Origin: a virus
Virus record (IMG/VR): IMGVR_UViG_3300034820_000003
Location: 1 to 40,943 of that record
Reading direction: 5' to 3' (one strand)
Length of the DNA stretch: 40,943 nt
Position 1 is the first letter of the stretch, and each line of letters starts with the position of its first letter. A model generated the notes under the pieces. The model was given only the letters and a program-made list of their open reading frames with translations. It searched no databases and was not told the origin of the DNA. A program made the position numbers and the translations under genes. Below are positions 6,900-12,790 of the stretch, piece by piece.

Positions 6900-7414
6900 G
6901 CGCCAACTCTCTCCTTGGCCTGCCAAGCCAGGTATGCGCTGTCCAACAGGTTGAACATCGTTAGCGCTTTGTGATTGGCGGCGAGGTCGCGCTTGGATTC
7001 GATCTTGCAGATGAATTTCAGGCAGGCGTCGGCCTCGCCGGTCTCATGCCATTCGTCGGGATGCTCCTCCCGAAGATAGGCGGCGAACAGCGGTTCGTTG
7101 ATCCGGATGCCGGCGCGCTGTTGAGGAGGGAGATCGCGCCAATCCCGCTTGGCCCCGTCAGGTTGCGGGGATGCTGCTTCCTGACGGGGCGCGGGGTTGG
7201 CCTCCTTCTGCACGGGTTGTTCGTCGTCGCCGATCTCGACCAGCACCATCGCGTAACGCGTGCCCATGGGGGCCTGCGTCAGGCGAGTGTCCATATCGAT
7301 GCCCTGAACTGTGAAGGAGACCTTCCAGTCGCCAGACTGGCGCTGGGAAAGGGCATCCTTCTTCGCTTCGAGCGATATGGCGTGGTTGCGGGCGCGATCG
7401 GCGATATTCATCAC
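6896..7414 (-). CDS. Recombination-associated hypothetical protein, 172 aa
   Basis: Found directly after, and coupled by ATGA to, the Rad52-like gene. Residues 1-65 look like a beta-rich domain; 66-90 are a Pro/Gln-rich linker; 91-172 hold a helical domain (DWRDLPPQQRAGIRINEPLF, ESKRDL, AYLAWQAKERVG). The helical part is typical of proteins encoded next to phage single-strand annealing proteins. It may assist annealing or load the protein; this is inferred from neighbourhood. Two adjacent ATGs begin the gene. Confidence 0.65.
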   Translation of the reverse strand: MMNIADRARNHAISLEAKKDALSQRQSGDWKVSFTVQGIDMDTRLTQAPMGTRYAMVLVEIGDDEQPVQKEANPAPRQEAASPQPDGAKRDWRDLPPQQRAGIRINEPLFAAYLREEHPDEWHETGEADACLKFICKIESKRDLAANHKALTMFNLLDSAYLAWQAKERVGA

Positions 7415-8064
7415 GCGGCCTTCTTGGCTGGCAGCTTCGCGATGACGAGGGCTTTGAGTTCGTCAACCTGGGCCTGCGTCAGGCCGAAGTCGCGGCGGGC
7501 CTTCATCTGCTGTTCTGAAGCCCACCAATCGCGCAAAGCCGTATCGCCAATCTTGTAGCCGGCAATCGCCGTACGGCACTCCTGCATGAAGCGGGCGACG
7601 CTTTCGTCTACTTCATCCGCCACGTTGCTCTGCGACTTGTCATAGAGCGCGAGACCGAACGGATTGCCGAAGGTCATCAGGGCGCGCTTCATGGCGTCCG
7701 TCTCGGCTTCCTTGATCGCGCTTTCGTGAGCCTGTCCGAGGTCCACATCGATGCCATGCCCGGCGCCGACGCCTTCGCGCACGATGCTGAGATCGCTACC
7801 AGCCAGAACGCGGACCTTGGCGATGTAGGAAACGCCCCAGCCGGGCTTCTTGGCATCGCCTATCGTGCGTTCACGCTCGGACACGCACTTGATATCGACC
7901 GTCTCGCGGGTCCAGCCGTCGAACCCGAAGATGCGGTTTGCCTCCGCAATAGTGACCCAGCCCTCGATATAGGAGACCTCGCGGCCACCTTGCTTGCGAC
8001 CCTTGACATTGGAGCGGCTGAGCGGTGCCGCCAGTGCGGTCTTGGCCTCTTCGCTGAAACTCAT
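7411..8064 (-). CDS. Rad52/Rad22-type single-strand annealing protein, 217 aa
   Basis: The core about 28-147 fits the Rad52_Rad22 family: SYIEGWVTIAEANRIFGFDG, then WGVSYIAKVRVLAGSDL, a REGVGAG turn, the KEAETDAMKRALMTFGNPFG helix-turn and LYDKSQ. Rad52-like proteins form rings that anneal complementary single strands and drive phage recombination. The C-terminal 65 residues are helical and may contact a partner. No 5'-3' exonuclease gene is evident beside it. Coupled to both neighbours by ATGA overlaps. Confidence 0.9.
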   Translation of the reverse strand: MSFSEEAKTALAAPLSRSNVKGRKQGGREVSYIEGWVTIAEANRIFGFDGWTRETVDIKCVSERERTIGDAKKPGWGVSYIAKVRVLAGSDLSIVREGVGAGHGIDVDLGQAHESAIKEAETDAMKRALMTFGNPFGLALYDKSQSNVADEVDESVARFMQECRTAIAGYKIGDTALRDWWASEQQMKARRDFGLTQAQVDELKALVIAKLPAKKAA

Positions 8065-8291
8065 AGCCCGTTGTCCTTCTGTCCTTCGCGCCGCTTGACG
8101 AACAGCGGGCAGAACCCGCCGTTAATCCCGACGCAACGCATGTACGGTTCCTTGTCGATCCAGGCTGTGGGGGCGACAGGTGAAAGCCCTTCCAGTCTGG
8201 GAAACTTGATGCAGACCCAACGCGATGGTCCCTGCTTGCGCGTCTCCGCGTGCACGTTGTCGCAGTCCTCGCAGGGGGTCGGCGCGGTCAT
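8061..8291 (-). CDS. Cys-rich conserved phage protein, 76 aa
   Basis: Contains CEDC at 7-10, a TRK...P..WVC stretch, then EPYMRC and a C-terminal GGFCPLF. This cysteine pattern with W-C and RC...NGG-CPLF is one I recognise from small conserved proteins of alphaproteobacterial phages, always near recombination or replication genes. It probably binds zinc. Role unknown. Confidence 0.7.
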   Translation of the reverse strand: MTAPTPCEDCDNVHAETRKQGPSRWVCIKFPRLEGLSPVAPTAWIDKEPYMRCVGINGGFCPLFVKRREGQKDNGL

Positions 8292-8536
8292 TGCGCTGCG
8301 CGCCTTTCCAGCCGCTTCGCTACGAGGTACAGCGCGAAGATCGCGCCCATGATGCGATCCACGTCAGGCATCATGGTTTCGATGCCGTCCGGACTCTCAG
8401 AGAGAGAGAAATATTCGCGGGTGACATCTTCGAGGGAGCGCAGGCGCTCGATGGCGAGACGCTCTGTCGGCTCCGGCTCGCCGATGACTTCGCTGATGGC
8501 CTGCAATTGCATATCGAGTTCTGACATCGCGCCCAT
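8288..8536 (-). CDS. Hypothetical protein, 82 aa
   Basis: Start taken at ATG 8534-8536 (MGAMSELDMQ) because GGAG lies 7 bases ahead; it begins four bases after the upstream stop. An ATG three codons later is possible. The protein is helical and acidic in the centre with a basic C-terminal helix (LYLVAKRLERRAAQ). No family recognised. Confidence 0.55.
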   Translation of the reverse strand: MGAMSELDMQLQAISEVIGEPEPTERLAIERLRSLEDVTREYFSLSESPDGIETMMPDVDRIMGAIFALYLVAKRLERRAAQ

Positions 8537-8540
8537 AGGC

Positions 8541-8789
8541 TCACTCCGCCATTTCGAGCTGGAGGGCCTTCGCGTCACGGACGATCTCGGCGGTCACGTC
8601 CTCGATGAAGTTCCCATCGACATGCTTGACAAAGGAGACGCTATGATCGTTGGAGGCGAGGAGGTCGGCGACTTCGCTGACGATCTGCCGGCGGGTGTGT
8701 TCGGGGCTGACCACGGCCTCAAAGCCGGAGGGGCCACGCTTGCCGGGGTAGGACTTCCCGTAATCGACCATGAGGATGTAGAACTGCAT
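8541..8789 (-). CDS. Hypothetical protein, 82 aa
   Basis: Begins MQFYILMVDYGKSYPGKRGP and is mixed alpha/beta with no cysteines. GGAGCC precedes the ATG. It is the second gene of the leftward early operon and so among the first made after repressor loss. I do not recognise it. Confidence 0.6.
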   Translation of the reverse strand: MQFYILMVDYGKSYPGKRGPSGFEAVVSPEHTRRQIVSEVADLLASNDHSVSFVKHVDGNFIEDVTAEIVRDAKALQLEMAE

Positions 8790-8798
8790 GTGCGGCTC

Positions 8799-8948
8799 CT
8801 ATCGGACGACGATGACTTGATAGCTGGTGAAATCCGGATGCTGGCTCGCGACGAAGGCGACCAGATCATCGAAGGAGCTGAACTCGCGGTCGTAGTAGAC
8901 CTCGGTGTTTTCGAGGTTCACGTACGAGAGGGTGTAGTGGCTGGTCAT
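8799..8948 (-). CDS. First gene of leftward operon, 49 aa
   Basis: Start set at ATG 8946-8948 (MTSHYTLSYV) because GGGAGCCGCAC precedes it and the predicted promoter start lies about 20 bases further upstream. The open frame extends to 9002, but that part would lie inside the promoter and operators. The protein is small, aromatic and acidic (NLENTEVYYDREFSSFDDLV). No family recognised. As first gene of the leftward transcript it could be a regulator such as an antiterminator, but nothing in the sequence shows this. Confidence 0.6.
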   Translation of the reverse strand: MTSHYTLSYVNLENTEVYYDREFSSFDDLVAFVASQHPDFTSYQVIVVR

Positions 8949-8973
8949 GTGCGGCTCCCGAGTTGGTGGAGCC

Positions 8974-9017
8974 ATCCTAGGACGATCTGTCCTTAGCGTC
9001 AAGGACTATTTGTCCTT
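8974..9017 (-). promoter_or_regulatory. Leftward early promoter with two repressor operators
   Basis: Read leftward, a sigma70-type promoter is visible: -35 TTGACG (8997-9002), 17-base spacer, -10 TAGGAT (8974-8979). Two dyads of the form AAGGAC-N5-GTCCTT lie on it: one at 8979-8993 inside the spacer and one at 9001-9017 reaching the -35, with centres 23 bp apart. Binding by the adjacent XRE repressor would block RNA polymerase. The transcript would begin near 8967 and run through the whole leftward operon. Confidence 0.75.
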
Positions 9018-9035
9018 AGACTGAAATTATTTTTG

Positions 9036-9052
9036 AGGACCGATTTCAGGAC
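9036..9052. promoter_or_regulatory. Two direct AGGAC half-sites
   Basis: AGGAC occurs at 9036-9040 and again at 9048-9052 in the same orientation, just beyond the paired operators of the leftward promoter. They match half of the operator dyad, but no inverted partner is present. They could extend cooperative repressor binding or be degenerate operators. Confidence 0.3.
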
Positions 9053-9068
9053 AAAACGCAACGAAAAA

Positions 9069-9088
9069 CCCCGCCGGCTAGGGCGGGG
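9069..9088 (-). terminator. Intrinsic terminator of the repressor gene
   Basis: Seven-base stem CCCCGCC/GGCGGGG with a six-base loop at 9069-9088. Read leftward it is followed by TTTTT (9068-9064). It lies 25 bases past the repressor stop and upstream of the leftward early promoter, so it separates repressor transcription from the early operon. This is the clearest terminator in the window. Confidence 0.85.
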
Positions 9089-9112
9089 CTCTGCAACCTG
9101 GGTCAGATTGGA

Positions 9113-9430
9113 TTAGGCGGCTCGGGAGCGCTTGGCCCGCTTGGCCTTAGGAACCGGCTCGGCCGCGGGCTCAATCACATGGGTGGCCCGCAGTGGCTTG
9201 GCACCGCGCCCTGTGAACAACCAGTTCGGATCGACGTTCGTAATAAGGCAAAACCGGCCAATCAGATGGTGCGGCATTACCCGGCCGGACTCCCAGTGCT
9301 TGTACTGGTCCTGCTTGACGCCCATCAGCTCGGCCACCTGCCACTGCTTCTTGCCCGTGGCAATTCTTGCCGCCTTCACGCGGTCAATAAACTCTTGCTC
9401 GTATTGCTCTTTTTCGTCTGAATCGGCCAT
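9113..9430 (-). CDS. XRE-family repressor (CI-like), 105 aa
   Basis: Residues about 11-70 form an XRE-type helix-turn-helix: FIDRVKAARIATGKKQWQVA, then GVKQDQYKHWESGR and an IGRFCLITNVDPNWLFTG helix. The C-terminus is a short basic tail (PKAKRAKRSRAA). There is no LexA/S24 peptidase domain, so RecA-driven self-cleavage is not expected. The ATG at 9428-9430 has no Shine-Dalgarno and coincides with the predicted transcript start. An AGGAC-type operator lies immediately upstream, suggesting autoregulation. Its divergent partner is the Cro-like gene at 9516. Confidence 0.88.
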   Translation of the reverse strand: MADSDEKEQYEQEFIDRVKAARIATGKKQWQVAELMGVKQDQYKHWESGRVMPHHLIGRFCLITNVDPNWLFTGRGAKPLRATHVIEPAAEPVPKAKRAKRSRAA

Positions 9431-9431
9431 C

Positions 9432-9465
9432 TGGACAGTATGTCCTAAGACGTTAGTATCGTCTA
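9432..9465 (-). promoter_or_regulatory. Repressor promoter with overlapping operator
   Basis: Read leftward, -35 TAGACG (9460-9465), 17-base spacer and -10 CATACT (9437-9442) would place transcription start at the A of the repressor ATG (9430). A dyad GGAC-AGTAT-GTCC at 9433-9445, the same form as the operators on the early promoters, covers the -10. Both hexamers match the consensus at four of six positions, so this is a moderate prediction. It would give negative autoregulation and a leaderless mRNA. Confidence 0.5.
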
Positions 9466-9508
9466 AGGCCAAAACGTCCTTGCATTTAAGGACCGTTTGT
9501 CCTAAGGT
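9465..9508 (+). promoter_or_regulatory. Rightward early promoter with two repressor operators
   Basis: The arrangement copies the leftward promoter: -35 TTGCAT (9480-9485), 17-base spacer, -10 TAAGGT (9503-9508). Dyads lie at 9465-9481 (AAGGCC-N5-GTCCTT, one mismatch) and at 9488-9504 (AAGGAC-N5-GTCCTA), centres again 23 bp apart. The predicted start lies at about 9515, at the Cro-like ATG. The -10 is weaker than in the leftward promoter, and TAAGGTG could alternatively act as a ribosome binding site. Confidence 0.6.
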
Positions 9509-9515
9509 GCGGGCC

Positions 9516-9770
9516 ATGAGCGATTTGGCCCCCGCAGTTTTAACGCCTTCGTCCTTCCGGGACATCATCGACCTCTGGCCATCACCCGATGAGATGGCCG
9601 CCGAGCTCGAAGCTGGACGCTGGACGGTTCCGAAGTGGAAAACCCGAAACAGCATTCCTGCCGAGTGGTGGCAGCGCTTGCTCAAAACCGAGCGCGCAAA
9701 GTCGCACGGCGTTACCGCTGATTTGCTGACTGAGTTGGCGTCGCGAGAGATCGAAGAGGCTCGGGCATGA
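9516..9770 (+). CDS. Cro-like regulator, 84 aa
   Basis: The sequence FRDIIDLWPSPDEMAAELEA followed by VPKWKTRNSIPAEWWQRLL matches a small divergent HTH family (carph-isopro type) that commonly occupies the Cro position in alphaproteobacterial prophages. It probably binds the same operators as the repressor at 9113-9430 and shuts that gene off when lytic growth starts. The ATG at 9516 is about one base from the predicted transcript start. The stop overlaps the next ATG as ATGA. Confidence 0.8.
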   Translation: MSDLAPAVLTPSSFRDIIDLWPSPDEMAAELEAGRWTVPKWKTRNSIPAEWWQRLLKTERAKSHGVTADLLTELASREIEEARA

Positions 9771-10009
9771 GTCTCCGGCAGGCGAATTATTATTCCCATG
9801 GTTGTTATTACCCCGGCAGGTGGGACCGCGCCGCCGCACAGCACGAATACAACCTAACAGCGAGCACAAATTTTGGGAAGCAAAATCATGACGGCTTGAT
9901 GACACAAGGTCGTCAAGTCGCAGGGCAGCGTTCCTGCCGTGATGAACGGAATTTCTTTGATGTAAGTCAACGTGCATTGGCGTCGCTGAAATCCGCGAGG
10001 GCATCATGA
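9767..10009 (+). CDS. Possible hypothetical protein, 80 aa
   Basis: An open frame coupled by ATGA to the Cro-like gene upstream and to a membrane microprotein downstream. Its composition is odd (Tyr, Asn, Gln, Ser and Arg-rich) and base composition is AT-richer than in neighbouring genes. The second half carries an FNR-type palindrome. It may be a real gene or a largely non-coding regulatory spacer; the overlaps are the main argument for coding. Confidence 0.4.
   Translation: MSLRQANYYSHGCYYPGRWDRAAAQHEYNLTASTNFGKQNHDGLMTQGRQVAGQRSCRDERNFFDVSQRALASLKSARAS
9957..9970. promoter_or_regulatory. FNR/FixK-like box
   Basis: TTGATGTAAGTCAA matches the FNR/FixK form TTGAT-N4-ATCAA with one mismatch. 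It lies 36 bases before the start of the membrane microprotein at 10006. An eight-base match of this kind is expected by chance about once in a window this size, and no good -10 follows at the right spacing. Functional use is speculative. Confidence 0.25.
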
Positions 10010-10134
10010 GCCACTGGCGATCACGTTCGACTTCCACGACGGAAGATCGGGAGTTTGCTGCGGTCATGTTCTTTATCGTCGCCATCGGCTTCGGCCCGCT
10101 TGTCGCCCTGACCGTCGCGCTGATCTTTCAATAG
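10006..10134 (+). CDS. Single-TM microprotein, 42 aa
   Basis: ATG 10006-10008 overlaps the upstream stop as ATGA and the frame ends with TAG at 10132-10134. After a polar Ser/Thr/Arg-rich N-terminus of 18 residues, a hydrophobic stretch AVMFFIVAIGFGPLVALTVA runs nearly to the end, giving one membrane helix with the N-terminus probably inside. Similar small membrane proteins occur just after cro in other phages. Function unknown. Confidence 0.6.
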   Translation: MSHWRSRSTSTTEDREFAAVMFFIVAIGFGPLVALTVALIFQ

Positions 10135-10144
10135 GTACTCGATT

Positions 10145-10315
10145 ATGTTCCGCGTCACCGCGGCCAAGTGCAGAAATGGAAGCGGATCGTCCTTTGAGTT
10201 GTCGTTCATGTGTCCCCACTGCGTACCAGGAGCGTTTTTGATGCCTGAAACTGTGAGTCCAGCCTCTTGGGAGTTCACCAAGAACACTCCCAAAAGCCTT
10301 GGGAGGCCGCTGTGA
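10145..10315 (+). CDS. Hypothetical CPHC microprotein, 56 aa
   Basis: Begins MFRVTAAKCRNGSGSSFELS followed by FMCPHC, so C9 and the CPHC pair could hold a metal. The rest is Pro/Ser/Thr-rich. The stop TGA at 10313-10315 overlaps the GTG start of the next gene (GTGA), which supports both. Weak ribosome binding site (TAGG). Confidence 0.5.
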   Translation: MFRVTAAKCRNGSGSSFELSFMCPHCVPGAFLMPETVSPASWEFTKNTPKSLGRPL

Positions 10316-10671
10316 GCGACGCCGCAACGATGCTTCGGGAGCTTTCGTATCCATGGGCGCCGGGGGAATACGTCAAGACGGCCATCGGCCGAGCGGCTTC
10401 AATGGCAAGCCTTCAATACTGGCGGGCGTTCGACATCTGGTATCGCAAGGCCCGGAAGGTCGAGGACTACGAGATTGCCCAGATCGCAGATGCGTTGCGT
10501 ATCAAGAACGAGAAGGCGGCACGCAATGAACTGCATCAGGCCAAGCTCATCCTCGCCCGGCTCGAAGCGCGGCTTAATTCGGGCGATGCGGACTTCTATC
10601 GCGCGGACATTGACGGCCTTCGGGCGGCGGCTTCTGGAATGGGCGGAAGCAATTCTGCCAAGCGACGGTAA
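10312..10671 (+). CDS. Conserved phage regulator-like protein, 119 aa, GTG start
   Basis: GTG at 10312 chosen because GGGAGG lies five bases ahead; an ATG at 10330 is the alternative. The sequence LSYPWAPGEYVKTAIGRAAS, then YWRAFDIWYRKARKVEDYE and a long charged helix (AARNELHQAKLILARLEARL) is a pattern I know from rhizobial prophages without assigned role. The first half may be a helical DNA-binding fold and the second a dimerising helix. Eighteen bases separate it from the DnaA-like gene. Confidence 0.65.
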   Translation: MSDAATMLRELSYPWAPGEYVKTAIGRAASMASLQYWRAFDIWYRKARKVEDYEIAQIADALRIKNEKAARNELHQAKLILARLEARLNSGDADFYRADIDGLRAAASGMGGSNSAKRR

Positions 10672-10689
10672 ATAGGGAGGGCAGGGGGA

Positions 10690-11253
10690 ATGACAGCATC
10701 ACATCAACTGACGCCTTCGCAGGCGAGATTAATGCAGGAACACCGCGAGCGCCGGCAGCGCCTTGCGGCCAAGGCCAAGCCTGACAAGCCCCTTCAATGC
10801 CTTTCGGCATCCGAGCGCGCCGCGGCATTCGAGCCGCCCGTCATCAAGCTTCTGTCGGCCGAGGCTCCCGAAACTCCGCAGGAATGGGCCGCCCGTCAGC
10901 GCCAGCGCTATCAACCCTGGTTCGCAATCGAGGAAGAGATCGACCCGCCGGCAGTAATCCGGCCGACTATTGGCCTCGTTCAGCGTAAATGCTGCGTTCA
11001 CTTCGACATATCCCTGACCGCGATGTGCTCGCCGAGCCGCATGGGTAATGTGGTTCGGGCCCGGCAGGTGGCAATGTTCCTAGTCAAGGAATTGACGCTC
11101 AAATCACTGCCAGAGATCGGCCGTAAGTTCGGCGATCGGGATCACACCACGGTCCTGCACGCGGTCCGCAAGATTACCAGATTAGAATCTGAGGACAACG
11201 ACTTGGCCGAAGAACTTGCGACGCTGCGTGAGCAGATTCGAGAGGCCGTCTGA
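10690..11253 (+). CDS. DnaA domain IV-like DNA-binding protein, 187 aa
   Basis: The C-terminal half (about 90-165) matches the DnaA DNA-binding domain IV: RPTIGLVQRKCCVHFDIS, then RARQVAMFLVKELT and the signature GDRDHTTVLHAVRKI at 148-162, whose D151-H-T-T contact DnaA boxes in bacterial DnaA. There is no AAA+ ATPase domain. The N-terminal 85 residues are charged and helical. It may bind the phage origin, or compete with host DnaA. GGGAGGGCAGGGGG precedes the start. Confidence 0.88.
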   Translation: MTASHQLTPSQARLMQEHRERRQRLAAKAKPDKPLQCLSASERAAAFEPPVIKLLSAEAPETPQEWAARQRQRYQPWFAIEEEIDPPAVIRPTIGLVQRKCCVHFDISLTAMCSPSRMGNVVRARQVAMFLVKELTLKSLPEIGRKFGDRDHTTVLHAVRKITRLESEDNDLAEELATLREQIREAV

Positions 11254-11558
11254 TGGACCTCTTTTCGTGGACACCGCCGCCGCTACCGAGCCCCGCCAAG
11301 GAGCGGGCGTTCGATGGCGCGACGTATGATCCGCGAAGGGATTACGAGCGGCTGTCCGGTCAACTGAAGGCAGTCTTTGACGTGATGCAGGACGGCCGCT
11401 GGCGCACGCTGAAGGACTTGGCCGCTGCGGTCGAGGGATCTGAAGCGGCGCTATCAGCGCGCCTCCGTGACCTCCGCAAGCCCAAGTACGGCGCCCACAC
11501 GATCGAGCGCGAGCACATCGAGCGCGGCCTATACCGCTACCGCATGGTGCCGACATGA
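11253..11558 (+). CDS. Winged-helix protein, 101 aa
   Basis: Residues about 34-98 read RLSGQLKAVFDVMQDGRWRT, LKDLAAAVEGSEAALSARLR and then a wing (YGAHTIERE...GLYRYRMV), a winged-helix pattern common in phage early genes. It probably binds DNA; the target is unknown. It overlaps the DnaA-like gene by one base (TGATG) and the next gene by four. Confidence 0.75.
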   Translation: MDLFSWTPPPLPSPAKERAFDGATYDPRRDYERLSGQLKAVFDVMQDGRWRTLKDLAAAVEGSEAALSARLRDLRKPKYGAHTIEREHIERGLYRYRMVPT

Positions 11559-11746
11559 GCAAAAGCCCCATCACAGCCCTCAATGAAGTCCTCCTGGCTG
11601 CCGCTATCAGGGCAGAGCGAGCCAATGAGGAAAGGCTGCGCGAGAGCGAGCGCCGCCAGCTTGCCAAGCGCAACGACAACTACGCCAGTGAGTATCGGCA
11701 TCACCGTGTTATCTCGAACCCAAAGGATGCACGGGCAGGGAATTGA
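11555..11746 (+). CDS. Hypothetical charged helical protein, 63 aa
   Basis: A short helix-forming protein rich in Arg, Glu and Ala (AIRAERANEERLRESERRQL) with a basic tail. It is coupled by ATGA upstream and TTGA downstream. No family recognised. Confidence 0.55.
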   Translation: MSKSPITALNEVLLAAAIRAERANEERLRESERRQLAKRNDNYASEYRHHRVISNPKDARAGN

Positions 11747-12288
11747 GCAAGCGCGCTTGGATGCCTCTCTACGTTGGCGATTACCTGGGCGACACGGGCC
11801 ATCTGAGCACCGTGGAGCACGGGGCATATCTGCTGCTCATGATGCACTACTGGCGCAAGGGCGAATTGCCTGACGACGACAAACAGTTGGCCGCGATCAC
11901 CAAAATGCCGCTTCGCCAATGGCTTGCCTCGCGCGATACGTTGCAGGCGTTCTTCCATGACGGCTGGCAGCACAAGCGCATTGATGGGGAACTGTCTCGG
12001 ATGCAGAAGGCAACCGACAAGCGCGCCGCCGCCGGCCAGAAGGGCGGACTGCGCGCTGCCATGAACCGAATGATCCTGCAAGATGCGGTATCACGAAGTA
12101 GCAATGCTACAGCAAAGCTCAAGCAAGCACCTGCTACAGCAATGCTCGACCACTCACACTCACATAAGAATATAACTACTACTGTTGATGAGGATACAGC
12201 GGGAGGGCTTGGCAATGGGCAAGCGGCACCATCTCGCCTATCTCTCAGTCCACAGGCTTTGGAAACGATGAGGAAGATCGGAGCATGA
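11743..12288 (+). CDS. DUF1376 (YdaU-like) replication-module protein, 181 aa
   Basis: Residues 7-85 match DUF1376: MPLYVGDYLGDTGHLSTVEH, then GAYLLLMMHYWRKGELPDDD and LAAITKMPLRQW. This family lies in replication modules of many temperate phages beside helicase loaders and primases, with no proved biochemistry. A TTG start at 11743 overlaps the previous stop as TTGA; the ATG at 11761 is an alternative. The C-terminal half is low in complexity (Ala, Ser, Thr, His). Confidence 0.85.
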   Translation: MSKRAWMPLYVGDYLGDTGHLSTVEHGAYLLLMMHYWRKGELPDDDKQLAAITKMPLRQWLASRDTLQAFFHDGWQHKRIDGELSRMQKATDKRAAAGQKGGLRAAMNRMILQDAVSRSSNATAKLKQAPATAMLDHSHSHKNITTTVDEDTAGGLGNGQAAPSRLSLSPQALETMRKIGA

Positions 12289-12557
12289 ACGGGATCAATC
12301 GCGAGATACTTCCATACTGGAAGGCTTATGAAATTCGCCATGAATTCCGCGGCGAAACGGAGCTTTTGCATCAGCGCTGCGCCGACAGTTTTGCCGAATT
12401 CGGCCGCCAGATCAACCGAGAACTCTACGCTGATCCTATCCCATTTTCGCCGCCAAGTCGTTGGCAACGATTCAAAAACTGGATTGGCGACAATCGCATC
12501 ACGAACGCTTGGCTGGTGCTGATCGGCTGCGAAGACATAGATCGAGGAGATTACTGA
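12285..12557 (+). CDS. Hypothetical protein, 90 aa
   Basis: Begins MNGINREILPYWKAYEIRHE and continues as a charged helical protein with a Trp-rich third quarter. Coupled by overlaps to both neighbours (ATGA before, TGATG after). No family recognised. Confidence 0.55.
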   Translation: MNGINREILPYWKAYEIRHEFRGETELLHQRCADSFAEFGRQINRELYADPIPFSPPSRWQRFKNWIGDNRITNAWLVLIGCEDIDRGDY

Positions 12558-12790
12558 TGACCGACATCGCCACACTAGGCGTTCACGCGCAAACCCTCAT
12601 CAGGCGCTTGGTCGCGCCGGCCCAATGGCATTCGGTCTGGATCAGAGCGGAGACCGACGAGGACGGCAGGGCAACCGGCAAGCACGAACTCTGCGTATCC
12701 GTCCGCCCCGAGAAACTGAAACAGGTCAAGGTTCCCAAGGAGCATCAGGGTATTCCCGTGGTGCAGGTGCCTTGGCCGGAGGAAGGGTGA
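12557..12790 (+). CDS. Hypothetical protein, 77 aa
   Basis: Start at ATG 12557, sharing one base with the previous stop; GAGGAG precedes it. Reads MTDIATLGVHAQTLIRRLVA then a strand-rich region (VWIRAETDEDGR...KHELCVSVRPE). It may be a small beta-sheet protein. I do not recognise a family. Confidence 0.6.
   Translation: MTDIATLGVHAQTLIRRLVAPAQWHSVWIRAETDEDGRATGKHELCVSVRPEKLKQVKVPKEHQGIPVVQVPWPEEG

Noticed and set aside
6421-6906. 161-aa leftward frame rich in His, Arg and Gln
   Set aside because: It is an antiphase shadow of the HNH gene and its neighbour, with composition unlike real proteins.
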